DNA of 64,000 nucleotides from Cellvibrionaceae bacterium (GTDB lineage Bacteria; Pseudomonadota; Gammaproteobacteria; Pseudomonadales; Cellvibrionaceae): positions 620,001 to 684,000 of the forward strand of contig JANPZW010000009.1 of the NCBI GenBank assembly GCA_024707385.1, in the 5' to 3' direction. Below the pieces are notes generated by a model, which searched no databases, had not been told where the DNA came from, and saw nothing but the letters and a program-made list of their open reading frames with translations. Numbering within the stretch: position 1 is the stretch's first letter; each line of letters starts with the position of its first letter. Shown piece by piece: positions 39,820 to 54,390 of this stretch. The translations under genes and the position numbers were made by a program.

Positions 39820-41337
39820 TCACATAAGAGGCCGGCCTATCAACTCAGTCCGGCTCTGACCGCGTAGAAATTCGTCATGCGTAGGCAGATTGCCGACCAT
39901 GCCGCGAATGGCCTGGCGCGCCATCTCCAGGGTTGCAGTGATGCTTTCCATATCCAGGTTATCCACCCGGGGGCAATGTTTGCGCGGGCGTATACCCATG
40001 CCTTCGAACACCGATTGCCAACTGGCGTTGCGGAACAGTTCGTCTACACCTTCACGCAAGGCTCCATGGCCCTGAAACAGCTCAATCCGCTCCTGCAGCG
40101 AATCCGGCAGGGGCATGTTGCGACACCAGCGCCAGAAGGGGGTGTCCTCCCGCGCGGTGGCACAGTAGTGCAACGCGATGAAGTCCCGCACCTCTTCATA
40201 GTCAGCGCCTATCCGCCGGTTGTACTCACGCACCAGTGCCGCATCACAATCGCGATCCGGGAAATAACGCAGAAAAAAGTCCATCCCTCTGGCGATCAGA
40301 TGAATGGCGGTGGATTCCAGCGGCTCGACGAATCCGGCCGCCAAGCCGAGCGCCAGACAGTTGAATCGCCAGGTCTCGCGGCGGCGCCCTGTGACGAAGG
40401 GTATTAAGCGGGGCTCCTCCAAAATCGGCCCCTCCAGGCCGCGCAGAAGGGTCGAGCGCGCATCCTGATCCGAGCAAAAGGCGCTGGCATAGACGTAGCC
40501 CTCTCCCACGCGGTTCTGTAGGGGAATGCGCCATGACCATCCCGCCCGGCGGGCGGTGGCTCGGGTGTAGGGAGGAATAGGCATGACGCTGGAGGTTTTG
40601 ACAGCCACGGCGCGGTCACATGGCAGATATTTGGACCAATCCTCAAATGGCGAAGCCAGGGTTTTATCAATAAGCAGCGCGCGAAAGCCCGTGCAGTCGA
40701 TAAAAAAATCACCTTCGATACGACGCCCATCCTCCAACTCAACTGCTTCAATAAAGCCATTATCGCGGCGGGCGGCAGAGCCGACGGTGCCTTCCACCCT
40801 GGTCACTCCACGACTCTCGGAATAGCGGCGCAGATACCGCGCCAGCAAGGTGGCGTCCACATGGAAGGCGTAGCCAGCTCCACCTATCGGTGTGTTTTGG
40901 GCTTCTCCCGGCAGGAAGAAACGACCGCTTTCCGCCATGACGCTGCACGGAGAAAAATCCTGCAGGGACGAAGTGTTCCCCGCTTGACGCGCTCGAAGCC
41001 AACATTGATAAAAATCGTGCGCGCCGATGCGTTTGCCGATGGCGCCGAAGGGGTGGAAATAGCGTTCGTTGCGCTGCCGCCAGTCCACAAATTTAATACC
41101 CAGCTTGTAGGTGGCTTGGGTGGCCTGCATAAAATCGCGCTCATCAATGCCGAGCCGGTGAATCAAGCCAACAAAGGGAGGAACCGTGGATTCGCCTATG
41201 CCGATGGTGCCTATATCCGCCGACTCCACCAGCTCGATGCGACAGACATCCGGCTTGAGGTGGTGCGATAGCATGGCCGCCGCCATCCAACCGGAAGTAC
41301 CGCCGCCGACGATCACGATCTTGCGAATAGGATTCAT
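39820..41337 (-). CDS. Flavin-dependent (tryptophan) halogenase family protein
   Basis: IVGGGTSGWMAAAML; KLGIKFVDW; GWSWRIPLQNRVGEGYVY (WxWxIP); GFVEPLESTAIH. Confidence 0.88.
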   Translation of the reverse strand: MNPIRKIVIVGGGTSGWMAAAMLSHHLKPDVCRIELVESADIGTIGIGESTVPPFVGLIHRLGIDERDFMQATQATYKLGIKFVDWRQRNERYFHPFGAIGKRIGAHDFYQCWLRARQAGNTSSLQDFSPCSVMAESGRFFLPGEAQNTPIGGAGYAFHVDATLLARYLRRYSESRGVTRVEGTVGSAARRDNGFIEAVELEDGRRIEGDFFIDCTGFRALLIDKTLASPFEDWSKYLPCDRAVAVKTSSVMPIPPYTRATARRAGWSWRIPLQNRVGEGYVYASAFCSDQDARSTLLRGLEGPILEEPRLIPFVTGRRRETWRFNCLALGLAAGFVEPLESTAIHLIARGMDFFLRYFPDRDCDAALVREYNRRIGADYEEVRDFIALHYCATAREDTPFWRWCRNMPLPDSLQERIELFQGHGALREGVDELFRNASWQSVFEGMGIRPRKHCPRVDNLDMESITATLEMARQAIRGMVGNLPTHDEFLRGQSRTELIGRPLM

Positions 41338-41367
41338 AAGGTTCTACATCTCTCGATAAACGCCAGC

Positions 41368-42330
41368 TCACCAATCACGGTTTTCCACCACCAGACCGGA
41401 CAGATCCGGTTCCCGACCGGTGCTGTAACGCCAGTACGCAGGGCTACAAGCCTGTATCGCGCGGCGCAGAACGTCAATAGCCTTATGGCGTGGAAAGCTC
41501 GCGCGCCACGCAAGGACAAGCTGGCGGCAAGGCGCCGGATCGGCAAAAGGGCGGATGGCGAGAACATTGGCGGCATACAAAGGCATCTGCGCGGCGGCCA
41601 GGGGTAGGATGGTCACGCCCAACCCGGACGCCGCCATGTGTCGCAAGGTTTCAAAGGAACCCGCGCGCGCCACAGAGGGACGAGCCGCCGCCTCGCGCAG
41701 GGAGGGAAACGCCGTCAGGATCTGCTCCCGGATGCAGTGACCCTCGGCCGGCAGAAGCACATCCTGCCCGGCAAGATCCTCCGCGCGGACCTCTGTCTTG
41801 CCGGCCAGGGGGTGGCCAGCCGGGATCAACAGCACAAGCGGTTCCTCGAACAGCACCTGGGTCACCACGTCAACCTCACTGAAGGGCATGGTGGCGATCA
41901 ACGCATCAATTTCCCCCTGGCGCAGCTTCTTCGCCAGTTGCGTAACGAGGTCTTCGTCCACGCACAAGGGCATCTGCGGCGCGAGACGCTGGAGCAACGG
42001 GATGAATTGCGGCAATAGATAAGGGCCGATGGTCGGCAGAACGCCCACTGACAAAGGCCCAGCTAACTGGTCCATACCGCTGTTGGCCAGATCGCGGATA
42101 TCAGCAGCCTGCTCCAGAATACGCCGCGCGCGCTCGAGAATCTGCAGTCCTACCGCCGTGGGATGAACACGCGATTTAGCCCGCTCGAACAACGCCACGC
42201 CCAACTCATCCTCCAGCTTTTTAACCGCTATGCTCAGGGTCGGCTGACTGACGTGGCACACTTCAGCGGCTCGGCCGAAATGTTGCTCCTGCGCCAAGCT
42301 CACTATGTAGCGCAATTCGGTAAGAGTCAT
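41368..42330 (-). CDS. LysR-family regulator, OxyR-like
   Basis: MTLTELRYIVSLAQEQHFGRAAEVCHVSQPTLSIAVKKLEDELG; LLPAEGHCIREQ. Confidence 0.85.
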   Translation of the reverse strand: MTLTELRYIVSLAQEQHFGRAAEVCHVSQPTLSIAVKKLEDELGVALFERAKSRVHPTAVGLQILERARRILEQAADIRDLANSGMDQLAGPLSVGVLPTIGPYLLPQFIPLLQRLAPQMPLCVDEDLVTQLAKKLRQGEIDALIATMPFSEVDVVTQVLFEEPLVLLIPAGHPLAGKTEVRAEDLAGQDVLLPAEGHCIREQILTAFPSLREAAARPSVARAGSFETLRHMAASGLGVTILPLAAAQMPLYAANVLAIRPFADPAPCRQLVLAWRASFPRHKAIDVLRRAIQACSPAYWRYSTGREPDLSGLVVENRDW

Positions 42331-42561
42331 TGCATTCGCCCAGATTTGTGCACCAGAAAATCCTCTGTCGTCGTTGACCATAGCCAAAATTTATCGGATT
42401 TTAATTGCCTGCACCGCGAACAGCCACTATAAAACGCCACATTCGGGTTTCTGTCTGGCGGATTTCACCTATCCATCATAGTTTTATCGCTATGACGATG
42501 GACCAGCAGGAACCATCAAATAACGCACTGTGATAACAGTCTTATATAAAGCTGAACCTCC

Positions 42562-43851
42562 ATGACTACTGCCCAACTCTCGGTAACGTTTTTCCTGCAA
42601 ATGTTCGTGATTCTTGCCACCTGCCGCCTCGTCGGCTGGCTGGGCCGGAAGTATTTGCACCAGCCACAGGTGGTGGGAGAGATGATTGCGGGGGTTATCC
42701 TCGGCCCCTCTCTCTTCGGGTTGCTCACCCCCGAAATCCAGCAAATGGTCTTCCCCGCCGAGACCAAAGGCATTCTCTATGTCGGCGCGCAGCTGGGCGT
42801 GGGACTCTATATGTTTCTGGTCGGACTCGGCTTTCAAAGCGACCATTTCCGCAGCAACGTCCACAAAGCAGCGGCCGTCTCCATCTCGGGCATGGCGGTG
42901 CCTTTCATTGTTGCGCTGGCGATCACCCCCTGGCTGATGTCAGTACCGGGCCTGTTTTCCGAGAGTGCCAGCCGCTTCGATGCCACCTTATTCATGGGCG
43001 CGGCCATTGCGATCACAGCCTTCCCCATGCTCGCCCGCATCATTCATGAGCGCGGCTTGAGCCACACCGCCCTCGGCACCCTGTCCCTGTCTGCCGGCGC
43101 AATTGATGACGCGGCCGCATGGTGTGTATTGGCCATAGTGCTCGCCAGCTTCGGCGCCGGCGCGGGCGTCGCCGTCACCGCCATAGTGGGCGGCGCAATC
43201 TTCGCCGCCGTGCTGATCTTCCTCGGCCCGAAACTGCTCGCCCCGTTGGGGCGCATGGCAGAGCGGGAACAAGCCATCGGCCGCCCACTCAGCCCCACCC
43301 TGCTCTCGATTACATTGATGCTGTTCATGCTCAGCGCGTTTACTGCTGATGCCATAGGCCTGCATGCTGTCTTCGGCGGCTTTCTGCTGGGTACGGTCAT
43401 GCCGCGCGGCGCTCTGAGTGAGCAGGTAAAACGACTTCTGGAGCCTTTCACCGTCGTTCTGCTGCTGCCCATGTTTTTCACCTACTCAGGTCTGAATACC
43501 CAATTGACCATGGTGAACAGCATGGAACTGCTCTTGATCGCCGGCGTGGTGCTTGCGGGCTCGGTGCTCGCCAAATTCGGCGCCTGCTGGGCCGCTGCGC
43601 GCCTTTGCGGTCAGGACAATCGCACCGCGCTCGGCATTGGCGCCTTGATGAACTCGCGGGGTTTGATGGAATTGATCATCATCAACATCGGCTTGCAGGC
43701 GGGGGTTATCGGCCCTGCCCTGTTCTCGATGCTGGTGCTGATGGCCATAGTGACCACACTGATGGCCTCACCATTATTTGAGGCGGTGTATGGGCGTCAG
43801 GCAAGAGCCAGTGGAGAGTTGGGAGCTGTAGGGAGCTCCTCGGGTATCTAG
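42562..43851 (+). CDS. Cation:proton antiporter (CPA2/Kef-like)
   Basis: PQVVGEMIAGVILGPSLFG; AFTADAIGLHAVFGGFLLG; about 12 hydrophobic helices. Confidence 0.87.
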   Translation: MTTAQLSVTFFLQMFVILATCRLVGWLGRKYLHQPQVVGEMIAGVILGPSLFGLLTPEIQQMVFPAETKGILYVGAQLGVGLYMFLVGLGFQSDHFRSNVHKAAAVSISGMAVPFIVALAITPWLMSVPGLFSESASRFDATLFMGAAIAITAFPMLARIIHERGLSHTALGTLSLSAGAIDDAAAWCVLAIVLASFGAGAGVAVTAIVGGAIFAAVLIFLGPKLLAPLGRMAEREQAIGRPLSPTLLSITLMLFMLSAFTADAIGLHAVFGGFLLGTVMPRGALSEQVKRLLEPFTVVLLLPMFFTYSGLNTQLTMVNSMELLLIAGVVLAGSVLAKFGACWAAARLCGQDNRTALGIGALMNSRGLMELIIINIGLQAGVIGPALFSMLVLMAIVTTLMASPLFEAVYGRQARASGELGAVGSSSGI

Positions 43852-45245
43852 CGAGCGGCGGCGGCCTGCAAATCGCGCAGAAAGGTCGCCTGCCAAGTGT
43901 GGATGTTATAAGTGCGCAAAATATTCATCATATGGCGCCAGCGGTCTATGCGTTCATCCAGCGGCATACGTAGCGCCTGCGCCAGGCTTCTGGCGACGCT
44001 GTCGATATCGTAGGGATTGACCTTCACCGCCCCATCCAATTCATCTGCGGCCCCAGCCATATGTGATAGCACCAGCACGCCGGGATCCTCTGGATCCTGC
44101 GCTGCCACGTACTCCTTCGCCACCAGGTTCATACCGTCTCTTAACGGCGTAACGAAACCAACCCTCGCCAAGTTGTACATCGCCAGAATCGTATTGCGGC
44201 GAAATCCGCGATTTAGATAGCGCAGCGGCATCCAATCAAAGTCTGCATAGGCTCCGACTATGTGCCCCACATGCCGGTCTATCGTCTGGGCGAGATCCCT
44301 GTAAGCCTCCACATCTCCGCGGGAAATAGGCGCGATTTGCAGGTAGACCACTTTGCGCAGGAACTCAGCATGGTTTTTCAACAGGCGCTCGTAAGCCTGC
44401 ATGCGCTGCGCGAGACCTTTGGAATAGTCGAGGCGATCGACACCTATAATCAATTGCCGCTCCGACAGGCTCGAATTCAATCGCTTGAACTCTTCCGAGG
44501 ATTCGCCACTTTTGCTCACTGCGCGCAATGCTTCAGTTTCGATACTGATCGGATAGACGCCAGCGGTGCAGGTCAGATCGCCATGGCGATAGCGGTTTCC
44601 AGGCAGCGCCTCACCCTTCAACCCGTAGCCGACACTCATATAAAAGCCGCGATAATCCGCTTCAGTCTGAAAACCTACGAGATCGTACGCCATAAGAGAT
44701 TGCAGCATTTCTTTGAAATCCGGCACCGTGCGCAGCAAGTCCAACGGGGGGAATGGGGTATGCAGGAAAAACCCTATCGCCGATTTCACGCCCGCCTCCC
44801 GCAGCATCCTGCCCATGGGGATCAAGTGATAATCGTGAATCCAGATGATGTCGTCCGGCCGCAAAAGGGGCAGCAGGCGTTGCGCCATTTTTTGATTGAC
44901 GCTCAGATAACCCTGGTAGTCCGCCCCGTCGTAGGACATGAGATCCGGACGCTGATGGAACAGAGGCCAAATCACGCTGTTGGCAAAGCCCTTGTAGTAC
45001 TGTCCGTACTCCGATGGCTTGAGACTGACTGTCGCGTAGTCGATGTGCCCGACCCGCTCCAACTTCGGTGTCTGCTCCTCGCGACTCTCTACCTTGCCAT
45101 TCCAACCGAACCACAAACCTCCGTCGCGGCTCATGGCAGCCGTCACACCAACGGCGAGCCCACCCTTCGAGCCGCTGCTGGCAGAGTCTGTCTTGGTTAC
45201 CCTATTGGAGACGACCACCAGCCGACTCACAGAGAGGACTCCCAC
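43848..45245 (-). CDS. otsA: Trehalose-6-phosphate synthase
   Basis: [54 protein letters not shown]. Confidence 0.93.
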   Translation of the reverse strand: MGVLSVSRLVVVSNRVTKTDSASSGSKGGLAVGVTAAMSRDGGLWFGWNGKVESREEQTPKLERVGHIDYATVSLKPSEYGQYYKGFANSVIWPLFHQRPDLMSYDGADYQGYLSVNQKMAQRLLPLLRPDDIIWIHDYHLIPMGRMLREAGVKSAIGFFLHTPFPPLDLLRTVPDFKEMLQSLMAYDLVGFQTEADYRGFYMSVGYGLKGEALPGNRYRHGDLTCTAGVYPISIETEALRAVSKSGESSEEFKRLNSSLSERQLIIGVDRLDYSKGLAQRMQAYERLLKNHAEFLRKVVYLQIAPISRGDVEAYRDLAQTIDRHVGHIVGAYADFDWMPLRYLNRGFRRNTILAMYNLARVGFVTPLRDGMNLVAKEYVAAQDPEDPGVLVLSHMAGAADELDGAVKVNPYDIDSVARSLAQALRMPLDERIDRWRHMMNILRTYNIHTWQATFLRDLQAAAAR

Positions 45246-47029
45246 GATCTACTCAAAATGCGAGCGCTATTGATGATCCCAACCATGCTGTAGGTCTGCG
45301 GAAAATTGCCCCAGAGCTCATGAGTTTTCGGGTTGATATCCTCCGACAGAAGGCCGGACTGGTTGCGGCAGCTCAGCAGATCCTCGAACAACTGGCGCGC
45401 CTCCTCGTGGCGACCTGCCGCCGCCAGCGCGTCTATGTACCAAAAGGAACAAATGGTGAAGGCATTTTCCGGCGCTCCGAAATCATCCTCCACCACATAG
45501 CGAAACAAGAAACGCCCCTCCGGCTTCAATGCTTTTTCGATAGCCGCAAGGGTACCGATGAAACGCGGATCTTTACCGTCGATGTAACCAAGCTCACAGG
45601 CCAACAACAGGCTGGCGTCCATGCTGTCTCCGCCCCAGGTCGCGGTATAGCTGTTGAGCTGAGGATTAAAACCTTTTTCTTCGATAACGGCGCGAATGCG
45701 CTCGGCGGACTTCATCCAATAGGACTGACGCTCCGGCAGATCGAGGCGTGCCGCTATTTTCGCCAACCGATCCGCAGCCGCCCAGCACATCATGCTGGAG
45801 AAGGTGTGAACATGCTGACTGCCGCGCAATTCCCACAAACCCGCATCCGGCTGGTCAAAGGACCCCACCGCTTTATCACCTACCTTTTCCAACAGCTGGA
45901 ACAAGCCCTGATCACCGCGACGCCGGATTCGCTCATCAAAAAACATTTGCGTCACCGACAGGATGACTGCGCCATAAACATCGTGCTGCACTTGTTCAGC
46001 GGCTTGATTGCCAATCCGCACTGGCCCCATACCGCGATATCCGGATAAATGGGTAGCCAATTTTTCCGGCATAGCGCGCGACCCATTAATACAGAACACC
46101 GGCTGCAGAGGTTTATCGTCCATGGCAGCCACAATATTCACAAGATATTGGAGGTACTGTTCCATTGTTTGTGTCGCACCCAAACGATTGAGCGCATGTA
46201 CCGTAAAAAAGCTGTCCCGCAACCAGCAATACCGATAATCCCAATTGCGCTGCGTATGTTCCGCCTCAGGGATCGACGTGGTCATCGCGGCAATAATGGC
46301 TCCGGTATCTTCGTATGCGCTTAACTTGAGCGTTATAGCCGCGCGAATTACCGCCTCCTGCCACTCAAATGGAATAGCCAGATAGCGCGACCAATCGAAC
46401 CAATAATTTTCCGTTTCCTGCAAAAATCGCTCGCCGAGATACGGCAGCGATTCCTGCACGGACTCGTCACTGCTGAACATCAGATAATGAGTGCCGTCGA
46501 GCACGAAAAATTGCTCATCCATGATCGCGGTTACGGACAAACTGGTGCTCAATCTGAGGGAAAGTTTATTGTCCGCGACAAAACGTATATGGTTGCTACC
46601 CTGAATTTTTTCATAAGGAATTTCACCGTATGCTGCTGTAGGCCGCAGGTAGACTCTTAATTTTGGCGAGAGAATCGGCACCAGTTTGCGAATGATGGTC
46701 ATGGGCCTATAAATGCGACCAAACTGCTTAAAACGCGGGACAAAGTCGGTGATAACAACACCGTTGCCGTGGATGTCATAAAGTCTGGTGGTCAGGATGG
46801 CTGTATTTTTTTCGTAGAATTGTTCGCTGTGGCTGAAATCCTCCAGATCTATGGCAAAAATTCCCTCTTCCGAATTGATCGGATCATTTTTTAACAGCGA
46901 ACAAAAAATAGGGTCGCCATCAAAGCGCGGCATACAACACCAGACGATGCCAGCCCGTCTGTTAACCAGAGCACCAATGGTGCAGTTGCCGATCAATGCC
47001 AATTCCAGATTTTGCTTTGGTGCATTCAT
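45227..47029 (-). CDS. GH15 glucoamylase/trehalase-like protein
   Basis: LIGNCTIGALVNRRAGIVWCCMPRFDGDPIFCSLL; WDYRYCWLRDSFFTVHAL. Confidence 0.9.
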   Translation of the reverse strand: MNAPKQNLELALIGNCTIGALVNRRAGIVWCCMPRFDGDPIFCSLLKNDPINSEEGIFAIDLEDFSHSEQFYEKNTAILTTRLYDIHGNGVVITDFVPRFKQFGRIYRPMTIIRKLVPILSPKLRVYLRPTAAYGEIPYEKIQGSNHIRFVADNKLSLRLSTSLSVTAIMDEQFFVLDGTHYLMFSSDESVQESLPYLGERFLQETENYWFDWSRYLAIPFEWQEAVIRAAITLKLSAYEDTGAIIAAMTTSIPEAEHTQRNWDYRYCWLRDSFFTVHALNRLGATQTMEQYLQYLVNIVAAMDDKPLQPVFCINGSRAMPEKLATHLSGYRGMGPVRIGNQAAEQVQHDVYGAVILSVTQMFFDERIRRRGDQGLFQLLEKVGDKAVGSFDQPDAGLWELRGSQHVHTFSSMMCWAAADRLAKIAARLDLPERQSYWMKSAERIRAVIEEKGFNPQLNSYTATWGGDSMDASLLLACELGYIDGKDPRFIGTLAAIEKALKPEGRFLFRYVVEDDFGAPENAFTICSFWYIDALAAAGRHEEARQLFEDLLSCRNQSGLLSEDINPKTHELWGNFPQTYSMVGIINSARILSRSWESSL

Positions 47030-47057
47030 ATTTGATCTGCCCGCCTTCTAAAAATAT

Positions 47058-47780
47058 TTATCCCGTACTCATCAAAAAATTCGCCAAAAAATTTCTGACG
47101 TCTTCTACGCTTTCCAGCCGATATTGGGCCGAAGTTATTCCTCCTCCGACCTTACAAGACACCCCATGGTTCGCATTGACCCACTGAAAAGCGTCCTCAT
47201 CGGTAGTATCGTCACCTATATAAACGGGGTGGCGTCCGGCAAAATCAGGCAATTGCATAAAACGCGCTACCGCTTTTCCCTTGTCCATTCCTTTTGGCTG
47301 AATCTCCCTAACACAATTGCCATAGATCACCCGAAGTCCTTGCAATACCTCTATATGGGATTCGACAAACTGATCCACGGTTTTTTTTATTTCGGGAAAT
47401 TGACGGAAGTGAAGAGCAGCGGAATGACGCTTGTTCTCAAGCAACAAATGATGGGTTTGGGCAAAATCCGTCAGCAGGTCAACAGCCAAGAGAAAGTCAG
47501 GTGCATACAGGTCCTCAGCGCCGTTGATATCTTGCGCACGCCATTCAGCACCGTGCCCGCCTGCCACAGGGATACGCGTCAAATCAAGAAAAGAGTCCAG
47601 CGACGCTATAGATCGCCCGGAAACAAGAGCCACCGCTCCGTTTAGCTTTTTAAATAATTGGCTAAGAAGATCCGGAAGCTCAGGAGGGATAAAAACCGCT
47701 TCAGGTTGATCAGCAAACTCAACTAAAGTCCCGTCAAAATCCAAAAACAATGCGCTTGACGTGCGAGAAATTGTGAACAT
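47058..47780 (-). CDS. otsB: Trehalose-6-phosphate phosphatase
   Basis: LFLDFDGTLVEFAD; YIGDDTTDEDAF. Confidence 0.9.
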   Translation of the reverse strand: MFTISRTSSALFLDFDGTLVEFADQPEAVFIPPELPDLLSQLFKKLNGAVALVSGRSIASLDSFLDLTRIPVAGGHGAEWRAQDINGAEDLYAPDFLLAVDLLTDFAQTHHLLLENKRHSAALHFRQFPEIKKTVDQFVESHIEVLQGLRVIYGNCVREIQPKGMDKGKAVARFMQLPDFAGRHPVYIGDDTTDEDAFQWVNANHGVSCKVGGGITSAQYRLESVEDVRNFLANFLMSTG

Positions 47781-47967
47781 GAAAATCTTCAGCCAATTCG
47801 TCGAAACCGAATGGTAACAGGCTAAGGCGGTTAAAACAAAAACAGGAAGCAATCGATGGGGAAATAAAAGCGATGAATTTTGCTAAATCAACCAGCCCGG
47901 TTTCCGTTGGGCCCGCTTGAAGCTCATCTTTCTGCGATCAAAAATTGATTTTCGAATTGTATAAACT

Positions 47968-48000
47968 AAAACGCCCCGGTCATTTCTGAGCGGGGCGTTT
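47968..48000 (-). terminator. rrn terminator
   Basis: AAACGCCCCG...CGGGGCGTTT hairpin immediately after 5S. Confidence 0.8.
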
Positions 48001-48009
48001 GTATTAGAA

Positions 48010-48126
48010 GCCTGACGATGACCTACTCTCACATGGGGAGACCCCACACTACCATCGGCGATGCATCGTTTCACTTCTGAGTTCGGGATGGGATCAGGTG
48101 GTTCCAATGCTCTATAGTCGTCAGGC
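48010..48126 (-). rRNA. rrf: 5S rRNA
   Basis: GCCTGACGACTATAG...CATCGTCAGGC with self-complementary ends. Confidence 0.95.
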
Positions 48127-48336
48127 AAAGCTGTATGACTCAGTTTCGGTCTTACTTCAGAATCTCTGAATGCCTAGTCCTTACGTCAAATTAGGTTGTG
48201 GTCGATAAAGTTGTAACTGCGTATTCTCAAGATGTCTGTATCGGCTTATCCGTGTTGGATCTGTCGCACAACAGTCATCGCTTTCATGTCTTACTTGTCT
48301 TTCGTCAATGCTCGCCACTAATCATTTCTGTTATAT

Positions 48337-51210
<2,874 letters not shown>

Positions 51211-51431
51211 ATATAACACAAGTGACTAACGGTGTGCTTGACGACTTACTTTACTTCTCGATAACTGTTTCTCCGTCAACTTCATCTTCGCAATTACCCA
51301 GCCAATCACTCAGCCAAACAATCACTCATATAAAGCCAACAGACATGCAACATGATTCTCAATCGCCGGATAAGCATGCTTGATACAAACTCATCTCGTT
51401 AATTTGCAATGTTACAACTTTATCTTCCACG

Positions 51432-51444
51432 TTTTTAAAGAACA
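51432..51444 (-). promoter_or_regulatory. boxA-like antitermination element upstream of 23S
   Basis: TGTTCTTTAAAAA on the minus strand. Confidence 0.7.
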
Positions 51445-51589
51445 TTCTGAGCCTTACTCAGAAAGCCAAATCCTCTACACCAAAACTTCAGCGAAGACTT
51501 AGGTTTCTGAACTTTACCCATCCAAATAACTGAAAAAACAGTAACTTGTCGCAGCTTAACTCGCCAGGAGCTCGCTGCTGAGGTGGCGT

Positions 51590-51617
51590 ATAATACCGAT
51601 TAAAAATTTCGAGTCAA
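51590..51617 (-). promoter_or_regulatory. rrn-type promoter between lpxO and 23S
   Basis: Minus strand TTGACT-16 nt-TATTAT-ACGCCACCTCAGCAGCG, A-tract (AAAAACATAAAAATATTTC) upstream; discriminator matches that of the 16S promoter. Confidence 0.7.
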
Positions 51618-51706
51618 TACTTCAGATGAAATATTTTTATGTTTTTGCGCTGAGCGTATTCGCCAAGCGCAAGCGCGCCACAGAACACCCCATGGCGCCA
51701 AGTAAC

Positions 51707-52624
51707 CTAAAAAAAGATCCAATAAATAAGCGCGCCCAGCAAAATATACTTCAGCGCATAATAAACAAACCGGCTCTTTCGCTTAATAGCCTTGCCTAGC
51801 TCACGCACTTTGTAGAGCCTGGAAAACAGCTTATTAATAAATCCTATGCGATCTGCATCAGTATTTTTGGAAACCGCAGCCCCCATCACCACCCGAGCAA
51901 ACAATGCCTCAAGCCAGCGCACCGGCGCAAAATACAAAGGGCGGCGAACATCACAAAACAATACTATTCGGCGCTGATCGGTAGCATTCTCCGCATGATG
52001 AATAAATGTCTCATCAAAGATAACGCCCTCGCCATTTCGCCAAACATACTTTTGGCCGTCCACGAAAATCGCACAACGTGAATCTTCCGGTACAGCCAAC
52101 CCCAAGTGATACCGCATAGATCCAGCGTAAGGATCTCGATGCGCCACAAGCTTCGCACCCGGCGGCAACGACGCAAACATCGCCGCCTTCACAGATGGAA
52201 TTTGGCTCAACAACGACACAGTGAAGGGGCAAAGCTCGCGCGCAGAAATCAAATCATTTCCATACCACTTTAAATGGAAGCGCCTCCAACCAGTTCTGAA
52301 AAATGAGTTAAATCCCGCGTCTTCATGCCCCTTGGTGGCAACAATCTGCTGCCGATCATCAAGGGCAAGGGCCTCATCACGAATTTTTTGCCAATTATCT
52401 GAAAGCAGTTTCAATTCAGGGAAGACGTCAACTGAATGGTATGGTTGAGATGGCAGCTTAGAGAACAAATAGACAAGGCAATTGATGGGCGCCATAAAGG
52501 TCGAGTGATCCGAAAGCTGGCGCAACGGCTTGTGCCTCATTTGCCCGCGAAAATGCACATACATCCCGCTCAGCACAAAAGCAATAAAAGCAACAAACCC
52601 GGCCGACGGCGTATAGAGCGACAT
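51707..52624 (-). CDS. LpxO-like Fe(II)/2OG aspartyl/asparaginyl beta-hydroxylase (putative lipid A hydroxylase)
   Basis: N-terminal TM plus MYVHFRGQMRHKPLRQLSDHSTFMAPINCLVYLFS; HRDPYAGSMRYHLGL; FDETFIHHAENATDQRRI. Confidence 0.87.
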   Translation of the reverse strand: MSLYTPSAGFVAFIAFVLSGMYVHFRGQMRHKPLRQLSDHSTFMAPINCLVYLFSKLPSQPYHSVDVFPELKLLSDNWQKIRDEALALDDRQQIVATKGHEDAGFNSFFRTGWRRFHLKWYGNDLISARELCPFTVSLLSQIPSVKAAMFASLPPGAKLVAHRDPYAGSMRYHLGLAVPEDSRCAIFVDGQKYVWRNGEGVIFDETFIHHAENATDQRRIVLFCDVRRPLYFAPVRWLEALFARVVMGAAVSKNTDADRIGFINKLFSRLYKVRELGKAIKRKSRFVYYALKYILLGALIYWIFF

Positions 52625-52680
52625 AAATAAACTTTATGAAAAAAGAAGAGAAAATAATCGAAGGGAAGTCTTTTATAGGA

Positions 52681-52718
52681 TTAACAATAAGTCAAGCAAT
52701 GCGTGTGGACGCTTATGG
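52681..52718 (-). other. 3' half of 16S pre-rRNA processing stem
   Basis: 38-nt inverted near-repeat (34/38) of the 16S leader at 54391-54428. Confidence 0.8.
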
Positions 52719-52733
52719 ACAGGTGATTTCGTT

Positions 52734-54266
<1,533 letters not shown>

Positions 54267-54390
54267 AATCATATGAACAATCTTTCGATCGCTCTAATCT
54301 TTGCTCAAACCACTGACTACCTTTCTCGCGTTATTACTAAGCTTGAATTGATAGGTCACTTATGGCTCGATATTTCTTAATCCACTCTAA

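Noticed and set aside
44262-46048. Long plus-strand ORFs opposite otsA and GH15
   Set aside because: Antisense shadows of conserved enzymes.
51640-51700. Terminator hairpin after lpxO (GCGCTTGGCGAATACGCTCAGCGC)
   Set aside because: On the minus strand it is followed by A-rich, not T-rich, sequence; not a convincing intrinsic terminator.
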